Positions 22,172-31,455 of a stretch of DNA of 42,083 nucleotides are shown in pieces (position 1 is the stretch's first letter; each line of letters opens with the position of its first letter). The notes beneath the pieces were generated by a model, which made no database searches, was not told where the DNA came from, and was given only the letters and a program-made list of their open reading frames with translations. The DNA lies in the NCBI RefSeq assembly GCF_001653135.1, contig NZ_BDDS01000026.1, forward strand, positions 1 to 42,083, read 5' to 3'. The DNA is from Pseudoalteromonas neustonica (lineage in GTDB: Bacteria > Pseudomonadota > Gammaproteobacteria > Enterobacterales > Alteromonadaceae). The position numbers and the translations under genes were made by a program.

Positions 22172-24859
22172 CTAAACGCTAAAAACCGTTTTTAAGCGTG
22201 CTAGTGTGTCACTGTCAACTGAACCTTGACTGAGCGCTAATAGCTGCTTTAAATAATAGTGCAAATCAGCTTGTTCGCCACGATGCTTATCATCAAGCAT
22301 GGCAACTTGTTCAGCCATACGAGATGAGCCATCAGGGCTTGCCACATTGGCAAGAATTTCCATTCTCACTAATAATTGCGCAGCTGTTAAATGCGTATCT
22401 GCGTTACCTTGCCATTGAACAGGGATAACTTGCTGATTTTCAAGTGCCGTAAATAGCGCACTAAAATCAGCTTTAGCAGCTTGTTCAGTCAGGATCGCTA
22501 ATTTGCCATCTATGTTAGCCAATAATTTTTTAATGCGGTTGCCTAACTCTTTACTACTTTGTAGTGCGGTTACTTTAGTGCGCAAATCTAGCAACTGTGC
22601 TTTTTGATTCACTGCTGGTAAAGCTTCTTCTAGTTCAATAATTTGCGCCGCAACAACTGCGTTATCCGCTGCTTGTTGCTCTTTATGCTGCGCAAACTCA
22701 TCACTGCGTTTAGCAAAGGTTAAATCATTAAATTGACGAAATTTTTGCCATAAAGCATTTTCAGCTTTTACGCCTGCAAAACCAATTCCCTGCCATTGCT
22801 GTTGCAGTTCTTTTAATTGTTGACAAGCCGTCGCTAAATCATCGCTGACTGATAACTGCTGCGCTTGCTCAACTAACTCATTTTTTGCAGCCGCATTGCC
22901 TTTATGAAATGCATTTAGTGCATTAAATACTTGCTGCTGTTGCGCTTTATATTGTGTTTGTAATGCACGGTATACTTTTGGCTCAACATTACCGGCATTG
23001 CGCCAGACTTTATTAATGCGGTTATATTGGCTTTCAAACTCTTTCCAATCAAATTCAGTGGCGCTGGTGTCTGCCTGCGCAAGTGCTTGCATTTGATTAA
23101 TGATTGCTTCACGTTCAAGCTTAGTTGCTTCACGCTGTTGTTCTTGCAGTGCAAAGTATTCGCGACATGGTGCAAATAATTGCTCAATCATGTCATCAAA
23201 CTCTTTACCTTGTTGTTGCTCTTGCTCAGTGTCTAAACGCCCTAGCTCATTCCAACGACGGCGAAAAACCTTAACCTCATTTGCACGGGCTTTTGGGTCT
23301 GTGCATGGCTGCTCTAACAAACTCGTTAATTCAGCTAACAGTTCTTCACGTTTTGGCGCTGACGCATACTTTTGCCAATCTTTAGCATCTGCTAACTGCT
23401 GCTCAAGTTCCGCTTTAAGCTTTTCAAGCTGCGCCTGAAAACCCGGTGTTAAGCTGTCATAAAGCTCCGTAAAACCTTTAAACACACCAAATGCCACATT
23501 AAAACGGCCTTGCTCAATTAGACGTTTAACATCGCGCGCTTTTCGGCTCGCCTGCTGCTGGTTTTTTGTTAATTCATTACTTAATTGCGCAATACCTTGC
23601 TGCCATTGTAACTTTTGCTCTTTAAGTTGCGCTTTAAAAGGCGCTTGTAATGATACAGGTAATTGCTTAAGTGGCGCATTGGCCGCTTTAAATGCTTGCT
23701 CAAACTGCGCAGTCGCGGCATCAAAATTTGTTTTATCAACTTCAGTGCTCAAATCACTCAGGGCTGTTAATGCCACTCTATAATCACTGATCGCTTGGCT
23801 TAGTGCTGGTAATTGGCTAACTTGTTTAAATAATTGCTGTAACTTAGCAACCACTTTTGTTTTATGCTCGCTATTTGAAATATTGCTTTGTGCTATCACC
23901 GCTTGTGCTTGCTCAACTTTTGCATCAAGCCAGTCTTGTTGAATTTGTTCTGGTGTTTCAAGACCAAGCTGCAGTGCATTTTCAATTTCTTCACTAAGTG
24001 CTTCAAGATTTGCCAATGCTAAAACTTCGCGCTGTTTTTGCGCTAAAATCGCTTGCTGTTGATCATGCTGATCTTTTAATAAAGCTAAATGCACATTCAA
24101 TTTAGCCGTCAATGACTGATATTTTTCTTCTAGTATTGCAATTTGCTCTGGGTTTAACCATGTTAGCTCTATCGCTTGCCATTGTGCTATAAGTGACTCT
24201 TTTTGTTCACACACAACGCCATAGTCTTGCTTTTCACGCAATGCATTAAGTTTAGCGAGCACTACACGCGTGTCATTTTGCACTTGACCAGGCATAACAG
24301 ATGCTAAACGTTTATTATCAAGATGTGTCTGTAGTAGCGTGAGTGCCTCACCGTGAGCATGCTTTACTAAGCTTTTTGTCAATTGATGATTTATAACTAA
24401 TTCCGTTAACTGCAATTGCAATTCGTTGCCGCCTTCTTTAAAGGCTTTTTCTATTAGCTTAGGATTTGATAAGCGCTTTAGTAATTTAACTCTTACTTGT
24501 AATTCTTTCTCGGCAAAGGCGAGTTTTTCAAGTGTTTTTACTGGTGCGAAACGTTCAATGTATTCATTTTTAATCTGCGTGTCGAGCGTACTTTCGGCGT
24601 TTAATACTGCACTTGAAATATGCTGTTCAGCTAACTCTTTTAAGCTTTGGTCTTGCTTGTACGCTTTCCACCACAACACTAAATCATTGACTTTATTTAA
24701 GGCTTTTTTGCGGATTTCTGCGGAACTATCATCTAGTGCCAATGTATTTAAAATTGTTGCATCACGTTCTACATCTAGCTTTTCAATTGCATCTAGACGT
24801 ACTTGCTGCTTTGGGTGCTTCCATTTCGGGGTAAAAAGGTGTTTAAAGATCATTTTCAC
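22172..24859 (-). CDS. DUF349 repeat protein, large coiled-coil
   Basis: An 895-aa soluble protein. The N-terminal ~150 residues contain HEAT-like helical repeats (KQQVRLDAIEKL, SSAEIRKKALNKV). Several DUF349 units follow between ~380 and 800, recognisable by the charged KVFRRRWNELGRLD, KEFESQYNRINKVWRNAG and LKELQQQWQGIG blocks. Composition is Gln/Leu/Ala rich throughout, with long coiled coils. There is no signal peptide. The function of DUF349 proteins in gammaproteobacteria is not established. GTG 24859 or ATG 24853 could start it; both overlap the end of the DUF1315 gene (24843), so the two are probably translated together. Confidence 0.85.
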   Translation of the reverse strand: MKMIFKHLFTPKWKHPKQQVRLDAIEKLDVERDATILNTLALDDSSAEIRKKALNKVNDLVLWWKAYKQDQSLKELAEQHISSAVLNAESTLDTQIKNEYIERFAPVKTLEKLAFAEKELQVRVKLLKRLSNPKLIEKAFKEGGNELQLQLTELVINHQLTKSLVKHAHGEALTLLQTHLDNKRLASVMPGQVQNDTRVVLAKLNALREKQDYGVVCEQKESLIAQWQAIELTWLNPEQIAILEEKYQSLTAKLNVHLALLKDQHDQQQAILAQKQREVLALANLEALSEEIENALQLGLETPEQIQQDWLDAKVEQAQAVIAQSNISNSEHKTKVVAKLQQLFKQVSQLPALSQAISDYRVALTALSDLSTEVDKTNFDAATAQFEQAFKAANAPLKQLPVSLQAPFKAQLKEQKLQWQQGIAQLSNELTKNQQQASRKARDVKRLIEQGRFNVAFGVFKGFTELYDSLTPGFQAQLEKLKAELEQQLADAKDWQKYASAPKREELLAELTSLLEQPCTDPKARANEVKVFRRRWNELGRLDTEQEQQQGKEFDDMIEQLFAPCREYFALQEQQREATKLEREAIINQMQALAQADTSATEFDWKEFESQYNRINKVWRNAGNVEPKVYRALQTQYKAQQQQVFNALNAFHKGNAAAKNELVEQAQQLSVSDDLATACQQLKELQQQWQGIGFAGVKAENALWQKFRQFNDLTFAKRSDEFAQHKEQQAADNAVVAAQIIELEEALPAVNQKAQLLDLRTKVTALQSSKELGNRIKKLLANIDGKLAILTEQAAKADFSALFTALENQQVIPVQWQGNADTHLTAAQLLVRMEILANVASPDGSSRMAEQVAMLDDKHRGEQADLHYYLKQLLALSQGSVDSDTLARLKTVFSV

Positions 24860-25124
24860 TAAACCTTGCTATTTCGTTGTCTGCGGTGAATTCTTTTTGC
24901 AATTGTGCTTTTGTTTTTTGCACCATTTCACCATTTGAGCCAATGGTAAATTGCTCATTAGATTGGGCTACTTTTGCTTGATAAAGCATGACTAACTGGA
25001 CTGTTTGCGCTTTTTGCTCATCACTTAGTACTGTACCATCAGGCCACTTGCCTGTTGCGGCACCATATTGTAATCGTTCAAATAATTCTGGGGTAATTGT
25101 TTTTACGAGATTGTCGATGTTCAT
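24843..25124 (-). CDS. DUF1315 protein, YeaC-like
   Basis: 93 aa, soluble. The pattern ITPELFERLQYGAATGKWPD, then LSDEQKAQTVQLVMLYQAKV is characteristic of the DUF1315/YeaC family, whose function is unknown. It is one base from the zinc-ribbon gene upstream and overlaps the DUF349 gene downstream, so the three form a tight operon. Confidence 0.85.
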   Translation of the reverse strand: MNIDNLVKTITPELFERLQYGAATGKWPDGTVLSDEQKAQTVQLVMLYQAKVAQSNEQFTIGSNGEMVQKTKAQLQKEFTADNEIARFSENDL

Positions 25125-25125
25125 G

Positions 25126-25452
25126 TCATTTTTTCTTTTTAAGAGTCACTAAGATAACGCGATTTATTAAATACCAAATACAACCGATAGCAATGGCTGC
25201 CGTGCATGCGTACCACTGTGGGGTTTCGGGTTCTGGATGTAAAAAGTATAAACTAAAGAATCCACCTAAAAATATGAACAGTGCAAAAAAAGAATAATTC
25301 ATAAACATTTGTTGTTTTTGAATTCGTTTTTCGCGTGCCAGCTGCTGGCGTTGTTCGCCATCAAGCTCAGCTACATTATTCTCACAGTGAGGGCACTGCT
25401 GGTGTTTATCGGATATTGACTTATTACAACTAGGACAACGAACAATCGCCAT
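25126..25452 (-). CDS. Zinc-ribbon membrane protein
   Basis: 108 aa from the ATG at 25452 with GGAGAGAG upstream. An N-terminal zinc ribbon with two Cys pairs (CPSC and CPHC, residues ~5-22) is followed by a charged helix (EQRQQLAREKRIQKQ), then two hydrophobic helices (NYSFFALFIFLGGFFSLYF and ACTAAIAIGCIWYLINRVIL), and a lysine-rich end. Function unknown; probably an inner-membrane protein with a cytoplasmic metal-binding head. First gene of the DUF1315-DUF349 operon. Confidence 0.75.
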   Translation of the reverse strand: MAIVRCPSCNKSISDKHQQCPHCENNVAELDGEQRQQLAREKRIQKQQMFMNYSFFALFIFLGGFFSLYFLHPEPETPQWYACTAAIAIGCIWYLINRVILVTLKKKK

Positions 25453-25486
25453 ATCTCTCTCCATACTTCGCATAAAAATCTACGCA

Positions 25487-25513
25487 TAAAAAAGGCGCCT
25501 TGCGGCGCCCTTT
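25487..25513 (-). terminator. Terminator after the alanine symporter gene
   Basis: GGCGCC (25494-25499), loop TTGC, GGCGCC (25504-25509), followed on the - strand by a run of six T. Confidence 0.88.
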
Positions 25514-25607
25514 ATTGTACGTGTTTTATTTGTCGTTGTCTTTTTTCAATTGCAGTCATTGCCTAGACATTTATTTCAACAAACAAATCACGCTAAATTA
25601 TCAGTGT

Positions 25608-27113
25608 CTATGATTTATCGTCTTGCTGCTGTTTAGCTAAACGTTTTTCCCAAAAAGTCGCATTTTTGATACCGAGTTTAACTGGATCAAAATTGATAGC
25701 TCCACCCGCTTTCTTCTGGTCTTCAAAATCACGTAAACATAATAAAGCCGGCTTCGCCACGAAAAATATTGCCAAAATACCCAAGATATTAATCCACGCC
25801 ATTAAGCCAACACCTATATCACCAATGGTCCATATATAGCCCGCGTTATTAACCATGCCATACGACACCATAAACATAATCACTAGCTTCACTAATACCA
25901 GTGGGATTGCACCTTTAAAGTAGCGATTTAAATACGCAACATTAGTTTCTGCAATAAAGTAATACGCTAATATTGTTGTGAATGCGAAGAAAAACAATGC
26001 GATACCAACAAACGCTTGACCAAAACTACCAAATACACTAAATAACGCCATTTGGGTAAACGCTGCTGAACCTATCTCTGTCGCAGCATCAACATTTTGT
26101 ACGATAAACTGCCCTGCAGGTAGTTCACCCACTACATTGTATTGCTGTGTTATTAAAATCATTAAGGCTGTTGCTGTACAAACAAAAAGTGTATCTACAT
26201 AAACAGAAAACGCTTGTACTAACCCTTGCTGAGCTGGGTGGTCAACTTCTGCGGCAGCAGCAGCGTGTGGCCCCGTACCTTGCCCAGCTTCGTTAGAATA
26301 AATACCGCGTTTTACACCCCAGGCGATAGCAGCACCAAAGCCAGCCTGTGCTGTAAAGGCATCACTAATAATTAAAGCAAATATTCCAGGTACTTTATCA
26401 ATGTTTAAAAACACTACAATCAACGCTAAAACAATGTATCCCAATGCCATCAAAGGCACGACAATTTGGGTAAAGTTTGCAATACGTTTAATGCCACCGA
26501 AGATGATAAAAGCAAGCACAATAAGAATAATCGCTAATGCAACCAGCTTAAAACTACCAACGTCACCAAAACTAGTGCTGACCATTGTACCTTCGCCAAA
26601 TACTTGGGTAAACGCGTTACCAACGGCATTTGCCTGTACGCCAGGTAGAAAAACACCACAGGCAATAATTGCCGATACGGCAAATAAAATAGCCAGCCAC
26701 TTTTGGCCTAAACAACGGTCAAAATAATAAGCTGGGCCACCACGATATTGGCCATCCTCTTCTGTTTTATAAATTTGCCCTAATGTTGATTCTGCAAATG
26801 CAGTGCTGGCACCTAAAAAGGCCACAACCCACATCCAAAAGATAGCGCCAGGTCCACCAAAGCCAATCGCGGCAGCAACACCGGCAATATTACCAACACC
26901 AACTCGCCCAGATAATGACACGGCTAATGCTTGAAACGATGAAATACCGGTATCAGATGTGTTAGGGCTAAACAGCAATTTACACATTTCTTTAAAATGC
27001 CTAACTTGAGCAAACCGGGTTAATATTGAATAGAATAGGCCAGCGCCTAAACATAGGTAGATGAGTGCATTACTCCAAACAACGCCGTTAACAGCGCTTA
27101 CAAAAGCTTCCAT
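25608..27113 (-). CDS. Sodium:alanine/glycine symporter (AGCS family)
   Basis: A 501-aa inner-membrane symporter of the AGCS family taking up alanine or glycine with Na+. Seen: about eleven hydrophobic segments; ALAVSLSGRVGVGNIAGVAA near residues 65-85; FWMWVVAFLGASTAFAESTL and YRGGPAYYFD; AAIAWGVKRGIYSNEAGQGT with GPHAAAAAEVDHPAQQG, the family signature. The start at 27113 gives a short N-terminus (MEAFVSAVNGVVW) as usual. It is monocistronic, with its own terminator. Confidence 0.92.
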   Translation of the reverse strand: MEAFVSAVNGVVWSNALIYLCLGAGLFYSILTRFAQVRHFKEMCKLLFSPNTSDTGISSFQALAVSLSGRVGVGNIAGVAAAIGFGGPGAIFWMWVVAFLGASTAFAESTLGQIYKTEEDGQYRGGPAYYFDRCLGQKWLAILFAVSAIIACGVFLPGVQANAVGNAFTQVFGEGTMVSTSFGDVGSFKLVALAIILIVLAFIIFGGIKRIANFTQIVVPLMALGYIVLALIVVFLNIDKVPGIFALIISDAFTAQAGFGAAIAWGVKRGIYSNEAGQGTGPHAAAAAEVDHPAQQGLVQAFSVYVDTLFVCTATALMILITQQYNVVGELPAGQFIVQNVDAATEIGSAAFTQMALFSVFGSFGQAFVGIALFFFAFTTILAYYFIAETNVAYLNRYFKGAIPLVLVKLVIMFMVSYGMVNNAGYIWTIGDIGVGLMAWINILGILAIFFVAKPALLCLRDFEDQKKAGGAINFDPVKLGIKNATFWEKRLAKQQQDDKS

Positions 27114-27293
27114 GGATATCCTCTATTATTTTTTATTATTGTTTAACGATATTCTGTTCTTTATTGCCCAGAATCCGCTACCTTTTATAGAAAGAGATGA
27201 GGAAGAGTCCTCTGAGTGTCCCTTTGATATAATAAATATTAGCCTAAATACTCTATGATTGTTATCTATTAATTTTTGATATTTTTGAACATT

Positions 27294-27316
27294 AAGGCAT
27301 CAATAAACGATGCCCT
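27294..27316 (-). terminator. Hairpin after the carboxypeptidase gene, weak terminator
   Basis: GGCATC (27296-27301) / GATGCC (27309-27314) with a seven-base loop, just past the stop at 27331. The T-tract is poor. Confidence 0.35.
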
Positions 27317-27330
27317 AATTCAAGTGTACT

Positions 27331-28461
27331 CTATCTTAATTTATCAACAACATTAACAATTGCCGCTAAAGTATCTTGACCAAATTGATATGAGCGGCGA
27401 TCTGACCAGCCATAATCTGGATCAGGTAAATCATCGTTATCTTTAAATGGCATTTCTACGGTGTAAGCAAGCGCATTGAACTCTTGTGCAACAGCAGCTG
27501 ATCCTACCGTTAAGTTTGCCTGTCCAGGCTCATCTTTCGGGTAGCCGTGCACATCTTGAAACTCAGGTGTCACAACAAGCAATGCCGCTTTAAAGCTATC
27601 TTCTAAATCTTTTAAGCGTGCATCGTACGCTGGAATACCTTCGCTTCCTGCAACAAAGTTATACGGTATTGCTTCATCACCATGAATATCTAAATGCATG
27701 TCTAAGCCGGTCTCGCGCATTTTATTAAGCACTAAATACACCTCAGGGCTATTTTCCATGCTTGGTGTTTGCCATTCACGGTTTAAGTTAACGCCTTTGG
27801 CATTAGTGCGCAAATGACCGCGTGCGCTTCCGTCTGGGTTCATGTTTGGTACGATGTAAAAAACCGCTTTTGATAACAATGCAGCTGCATGTGGGTCTTC
27901 ATCATCTAATAACTTATGTAAAATCCCTTCTACAAACCATTCGGCCATTGTTTCGCCTGGGTGTTGACGTGCAGTGATCCAAATCGTTTTTTTGTTTTCG
28001 TCACTCTCTCCACCAATGCGCAAGACACTCATGTCACGGCCATCCAGTGTTTCGCCTAATGTTTCCAGCTGACATGCTTCTTGACTTTGCGCCCACGAAA
28101 GTAAATCTAAATGACGCTCGTAGCTATATGGTGCAAAGTAAGCAAAGTAGACGCTGCCACACTCAGGTTCAATTTCAAAAGATAATGTGCCATCAGCATA
28201 ACTTGAAGGTACACGAAACCATGTTTGGCGATCGTACGATGCAACAGCTTGGTAACCATCCCAACCATCTGGGTAAGCTGAGTTTTCTAAATTATTAATA
28301 TGCAGTTTATGGCTTTGAAAAGGCGTTGTCTCAAGACGGAAATGGAACCACTGAAAAAAATCAGATTGATGATCTTTATTGATCTCAAGTTGAATATTAA
28401 GTGGATCGGTCGCGGTAATGACCTTGATATTACCACTGTCAAAATTACTGGTGATTTTCAT
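27331..28461 (-). CDS. M14 metallocarboxypeptidase, cytosolic CCP-like
   Basis: 376 aa, no signal peptide. The N-terminal ~120 residues form a beta domain of the cytosolic carboxypeptidase type (FQWFHFRLETTPFQ, FAYFAPYSYERHLDLL). The zinc peptidase domain follows: ARQHPGETMAEW with ligands His167 and Glu170, VPNMNPDGSARGHLRTN, VNLNREW, LDIHGDE with the third ligand His260, and YTVEMPF near the end with the likely catalytic Glu. In eukaryotes related CCPs trim glutamate tails; bacterial substrates are unknown. Confidence 0.88.
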   Translation of the reverse strand: MKITSNFDSGNIKVITATDPLNIQLEINKDHQSDFFQWFHFRLETTPFQSHKLHINNLENSAYPDGWDGYQAVASYDRQTWFRVPSSYADGTLSFEIEPECGSVYFAYFAPYSYERHLDLLSWAQSQEACQLETLGETLDGRDMSVLRIGGESDENKKTIWITARQHPGETMAEWFVEGILHKLLDDEDPHAAALLSKAVFYIVPNMNPDGSARGHLRTNAKGVNLNREWQTPSMENSPEVYLVLNKMRETGLDMHLDIHGDEAIPYNFVAGSEGIPAYDARLKDLEDSFKAALLVVTPEFQDVHGYPKDEPGQANLTVGSAAVAQEFNALAYTVEMPFKDNDDLPDPDYGWSDRRSYQFGQDTLAAIVNVVDKLR

Positions 28462-28618
28462 TTAAATAAACCTATAGATTAAAAAATTAATTCCTAACAA
28501 ATAATGCGTTAGATTAGAAATTCAACAACGCCTTCATGTTAAAGACGCTTTGTTATTAAAATGTAGCAAACTAGATACAGCCTACCACATGGCTTTGGTT
28601 TTGAAAAAACATTCATGA

Positions 28619-28643
28619 CTAAAAAAGCCAGCAAATGCTGGCT
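28619..28643 (-). terminator. Terminator after the GAPDH gene
   Basis: An 8-bp stem AGCCAGCA / TGCTGGCT, two-base loop, then a run of six T on the - strand. Confidence 0.88.
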
Positions 28644-28669
28644 CAATATGAATTAACGACTGTAATTAC

Positions 28670-30112
28670 TTAACGTGGCAAACTTGGGAATGAAACCTCT
28701 GCCATATCACGCATACAACGTACAACTTGGCAGCTATAACCAAACTCATTATCGTACCAAACGTAAAGTACAATACGGTTGTCATCAACGATTGTTGCTG
28801 TTGAATCTACAACACCGGCATAACGACTACCTACTAAGTCGGTAGATACAATTTCAGTAGACGCTGTGTAATCAATTTGATCGCGTAAATCTGAATGAAG
28901 CGCAGCATGGCGTAAGAACGAGTTTAACTCTTCAACCGTGGTGCTGGTCGCTAGGTTTAAGTTCAAAATAGCTAATGATACGTTTGGTGTAGGAACACGG
29001 ATTGCATTACCTGTTAACTTGCCTTCTAGCTCCGGTAGTGCTTTTGAAACGGCTTTTGCTGCGCCAGTCTCAGTAATTACCATATTAAGCGCTGCGGCAC
29101 GACCACGGCGGTCTGCTTTATGATAGTTATCTATTAAGTTTTGGTCATTGGTGTACGAGTGTACAGTTTCAACATGGCCATTGTTGATACCAAACTTATC
29201 GTTTAACGCTTTTAATGTTGGTGTAATTGCATTGGTTGTACAGCTGGCCGCACACACAATTTTATCTTCAGGTAGAATATCTTGGTTATTAACACCGTAT
29301 ACGATGTTTTTGATATTACCTTTAGCTGGTGCTGTTAATAATACTTTTGTAGCGCCTTTACACTCTAAATGTTGACCAAGGCCTGCTTCATCTTTCCAGA
29401 TACCCGTATTATCAACGATAAGTGCGTTATCAATGCCGTACGCAGTATAATCAACTTCACTTGGTGAGTTAGCATAGATAACTTGAATGTAGCTACCATT
29501 TGCTTTAATTGCATTGCGTTCTTTATCAATGGTAATCGAACCATTAAAAGGACCATGAATTGAATCACGACGCAATAAGCTTGCACGCTTTTCAAGGTCG
29601 CCATCTTTACCGCCACGCACAACAATTGCACGTAAACGTAAATCAGCGTAAGGACCTGATTTTTCAATTAGTAAACGAGCGAGTAAACGACCGATACGAC
29701 CAAAACCGTATAAAACAACATCACGCGGCTCTTTTGCTTGTGAGTTGATGATTTCAGCAAGTTCATCATTTAAGTATTCTTCAACTGAACGACCTTTAGC
29801 TGCATCATTATATAAATAACCGTATGCAAGTTTACCGATATCGATACGTGCTGAGTTTAAATCCATTTTAGCGATAGCTTCAAGAAACGGAAAGCTTTCA
29901 CGTAAACGTAGTTTAGTGCCTTCAAACTGGGCAACAGTTTTGTGAGATTTAATAATCTCAATAGTACTGGCATTTACGAGAGGACGGCCATATACAGCGA
30001 TTTCAATACCGCGATTACGGTAAAGCTTACCAATGATAGGTTGCATGCTTTCAGCATAATCTTGGCGTTCTTGCCAACTATTTGTGTATTCTAACTCGTG
30101 AGATGAGGTCAT
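28670..30112 (-). CDS. Glyceraldehyde-3-phosphate dehydrogenase, long form
   Basis: 480 aa against ~335 for ordinary GAPDH. The first ~128 residues are an extra mostly helical domain (ESMQPIIGKLYRNRGIEIAVYG). The NAD-binding GFGRIGR is at 136-142, the catalytic cysteine region AASCTTNAITP has Cys291, and the usual C-terminal WYDNEFGYSCQVVR is present. Such extended enzymes are common in marine gammaproteobacteria and Vibrio beside a classical GapA, and are thought to serve a different direction or cofactor need; that is inference here. It stands alone with its own terminator. Confidence 0.9.
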   Translation of the reverse strand: MTSSHELEYTNSWQERQDYAESMQPIIGKLYRNRGIEIAVYGRPLVNASTIEIIKSHKTVAQFEGTKLRLRESFPFLEAIAKMDLNSARIDIGKLAYGYLYNDAAKGRSVEEYLNDELAEIINSQAKEPRDVVLYGFGRIGRLLARLLIEKSGPYADLRLRAIVVRGGKDGDLEKRASLLRRDSIHGPFNGSITIDKERNAIKANGSYIQVIYANSPSEVDYTAYGIDNALIVDNTGIWKDEAGLGQHLECKGATKVLLTAPAKGNIKNIVYGVNNQDILPEDKIVCAASCTTNAITPTLKALNDKFGINNGHVETVHSYTNDQNLIDNYHKADRRGRAAALNMVITETGAAKAVSKALPELEGKLTGNAIRVPTPNVSLAILNLNLATSTTVEELNSFLRHAALHSDLRDQIDYTASTEIVSTDLVGSRYAGVVDSTATIVDDNRIVLYVWYDNEFGYSCQVVRCMRDMAEVSFPSLPR

Positions 30113-30287
30113 TTTATTTACCTAATTAAACAATTTTTGAACGGATAGCCATAAGGATATATTGAGTTTTGAGAGCAATGCATCCTATTGGGCACAGCTA
30201 TTCTAATTTAAACTAACTTTATTCTCCACTGTTAGAGATCAATTCATTACGCTAGAATCATATTAGAGATGATGTAGAGGCTAAAAA

Positions 30288-31088
30288 ATGTTACTAAGAG
30301 CAAGCATATTACTAAGTTTATTGGCGTTAACAGGCTGTGAAGAACCATTAACACTTGCCCAAGTGTGTAAGGATACTCCTGGGCTATGTAATGATTTAAA
30401 TAAAGATAGTCATTGTAAAGAACAGCGAGCAGATGTGATTATGGCGCGCTACCATGAATACAAAGAACCCACTGATGAAAATAAATACGCGTTATTAAAA
30501 GGGTTTGAAAAATACGAACAATGTGTGTCGTTAGCCGCAAAAATTGAACATATTAAACTAAAAGAAAAAACCACTTCCCGAGTGGAAGGCCACTTAACCA
30601 GTATTAAAGAAATAACACGAATTTTTCAAGATACCAAAAATACCAATCACCCAGGGTTACTTTATTATCATTGGTCACGCAATAATGACCAATCTGCATT
30701 AACAAAGTTATTAACCATCGAAGATCAACCCAGTGTGACTGAAGATGCTGAGATGCAGTTTTTTTTAGCAACGTATTATATTAAATTTGATGAAGAAAAA
30801 ACGATTGATCTGCTCTACAAGACTCTAGAGCTGAATAAGCCCGATCAAATCCCCAACCCTGAAATTTACACAACGCTTGTGAGTTTATTCAATAAGCATG
30901 AAAAATTTAAGCACGCTTATACGTTTGCTAAAATTGCACAGCTTTCTGGGATAACAAATATTGATATAATGTCAATTGAGCATCAGCTTACAGCATCAGG
31001 GAAAAGTTTAAATAGTCTAGACTCTTTAGCGGAGCAAACTTTTGAGAGTATTCAGACTGGACAGTTTGTATCACCACGTGATTTTTGA
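30288..31088 (+). CDS. DUF2989 lipoprotein
   Basis: 266 aa. The lipoprotein signal ends LLALTGC. The mature part begins with a Cys-rich stretch (VCKDTPGLCNDLNKDSHC) and continues as paired helices resembling TPR-like repeats (EMQFFLATYYIKFDEEKTID, TTLVSLFNKHEKFKHAY). The pattern is that of DUF2989, found in Shewanella, Vibrio and relatives; function unknown. The ATG at 30288 follows GAGG. Confidence 0.82.
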   Translation: MLLRASILLSLLALTGCEEPLTLAQVCKDTPGLCNDLNKDSHCKEQRADVIMARYHEYKEPTDENKYALLKGFEKYEQCVSLAAKIEHIKLKEKTTSRVEGHLTSIKEITRIFQDTKNTNHPGLLYYHWSRNNDQSALTKLLTIEDQPSVTEDAEMQFFLATYYIKFDEEKTIDLLYKTLELNKPDQIPNPEIYTTLVSLFNKHEKFKHAYTFAKIAQLSGITNIDIMSIEHQLTASGKSLNSLDSLAEQTFESIQTGQFVSPRDF

Positions 31089-31131
31089 ATCGTACTTTAA
31101 TCAATTTATAATATAAATTAAGACAAAAGAA

Positions 31132-31158
31132 AAAGGCAGCTTGCGCTGCCTTTTTTAA
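31132..31158. terminator. Bidirectional terminator between the DUF2989 gene and ihfA
   Basis: AAAGGCAGC and GCTGCCTTT around a TTGC loop (stem core 31135-31140 / 31145-31150), with A-run and T-run on either side. Confidence 0.9.
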
Positions 31159-31159
31159 T

Positions 31160-31453
31160 CTATTTGCCCGTGCCAACTTCAACACGGGTTTTGAGCTTTT
31201 GACCCGGTCGGAAAGTCACAACTCGTCGCGCCGAAATAGGAATGTCTTCCCCTGTTTTCGGGTTACGGCCAGGCCTTTCTTTCTTGTCACGAAGATCAAA
31301 GTTACCAAATCCAGAGAGCTTAACCTGCTCGCCTTTTTCAAGCGCTGAGCGGATTTCTTCAAAAAACGCTTCAACTAAATCTTTGGCATCCTTTTTATTG
31401 ATCCCCAATTTTTCAAATAGGTGTTCAGCTATGTCGGCTTTAGTAAGCGCCAT
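31160..31453 (-). CDS. ihfA: Integration host factor subunit alpha
   Basis: A 97-aa DNA-bending protein. Seen: MALTKADIAEHLFEKLGINK, VKLSGFGNFDLRDK and the DNA-binding arm ERPGRNPKTGEDIPISARRV with the intercalating Pro, then TFRPGQKLK. The partner subunit IhfB is encoded elsewhere. The start lies 2 bp after the pheT stop, so it is cotranslated with pheT, as in E. coli pheST-ihfA. Confidence 0.96.
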   Translation of the reverse strand: MALTKADIAEHLFEKLGINKKDAKDLVEAFFEEIRSALEKGEQVKLSGFGNFDLRDKKERPGRNPKTGEDIPISARRVVTFRPGQKLKTRVEVGTGK

Positions 31454-31455
31454 AT

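Noticed and set aside
23100..23438. A + strand Ser/Cys-rich frame inside the DUF349 gene
   Set aside because: Low-complexity antisense shadow of a Gln/Leu/Ala-rich coiled coil; no ribosome site and no family pattern.
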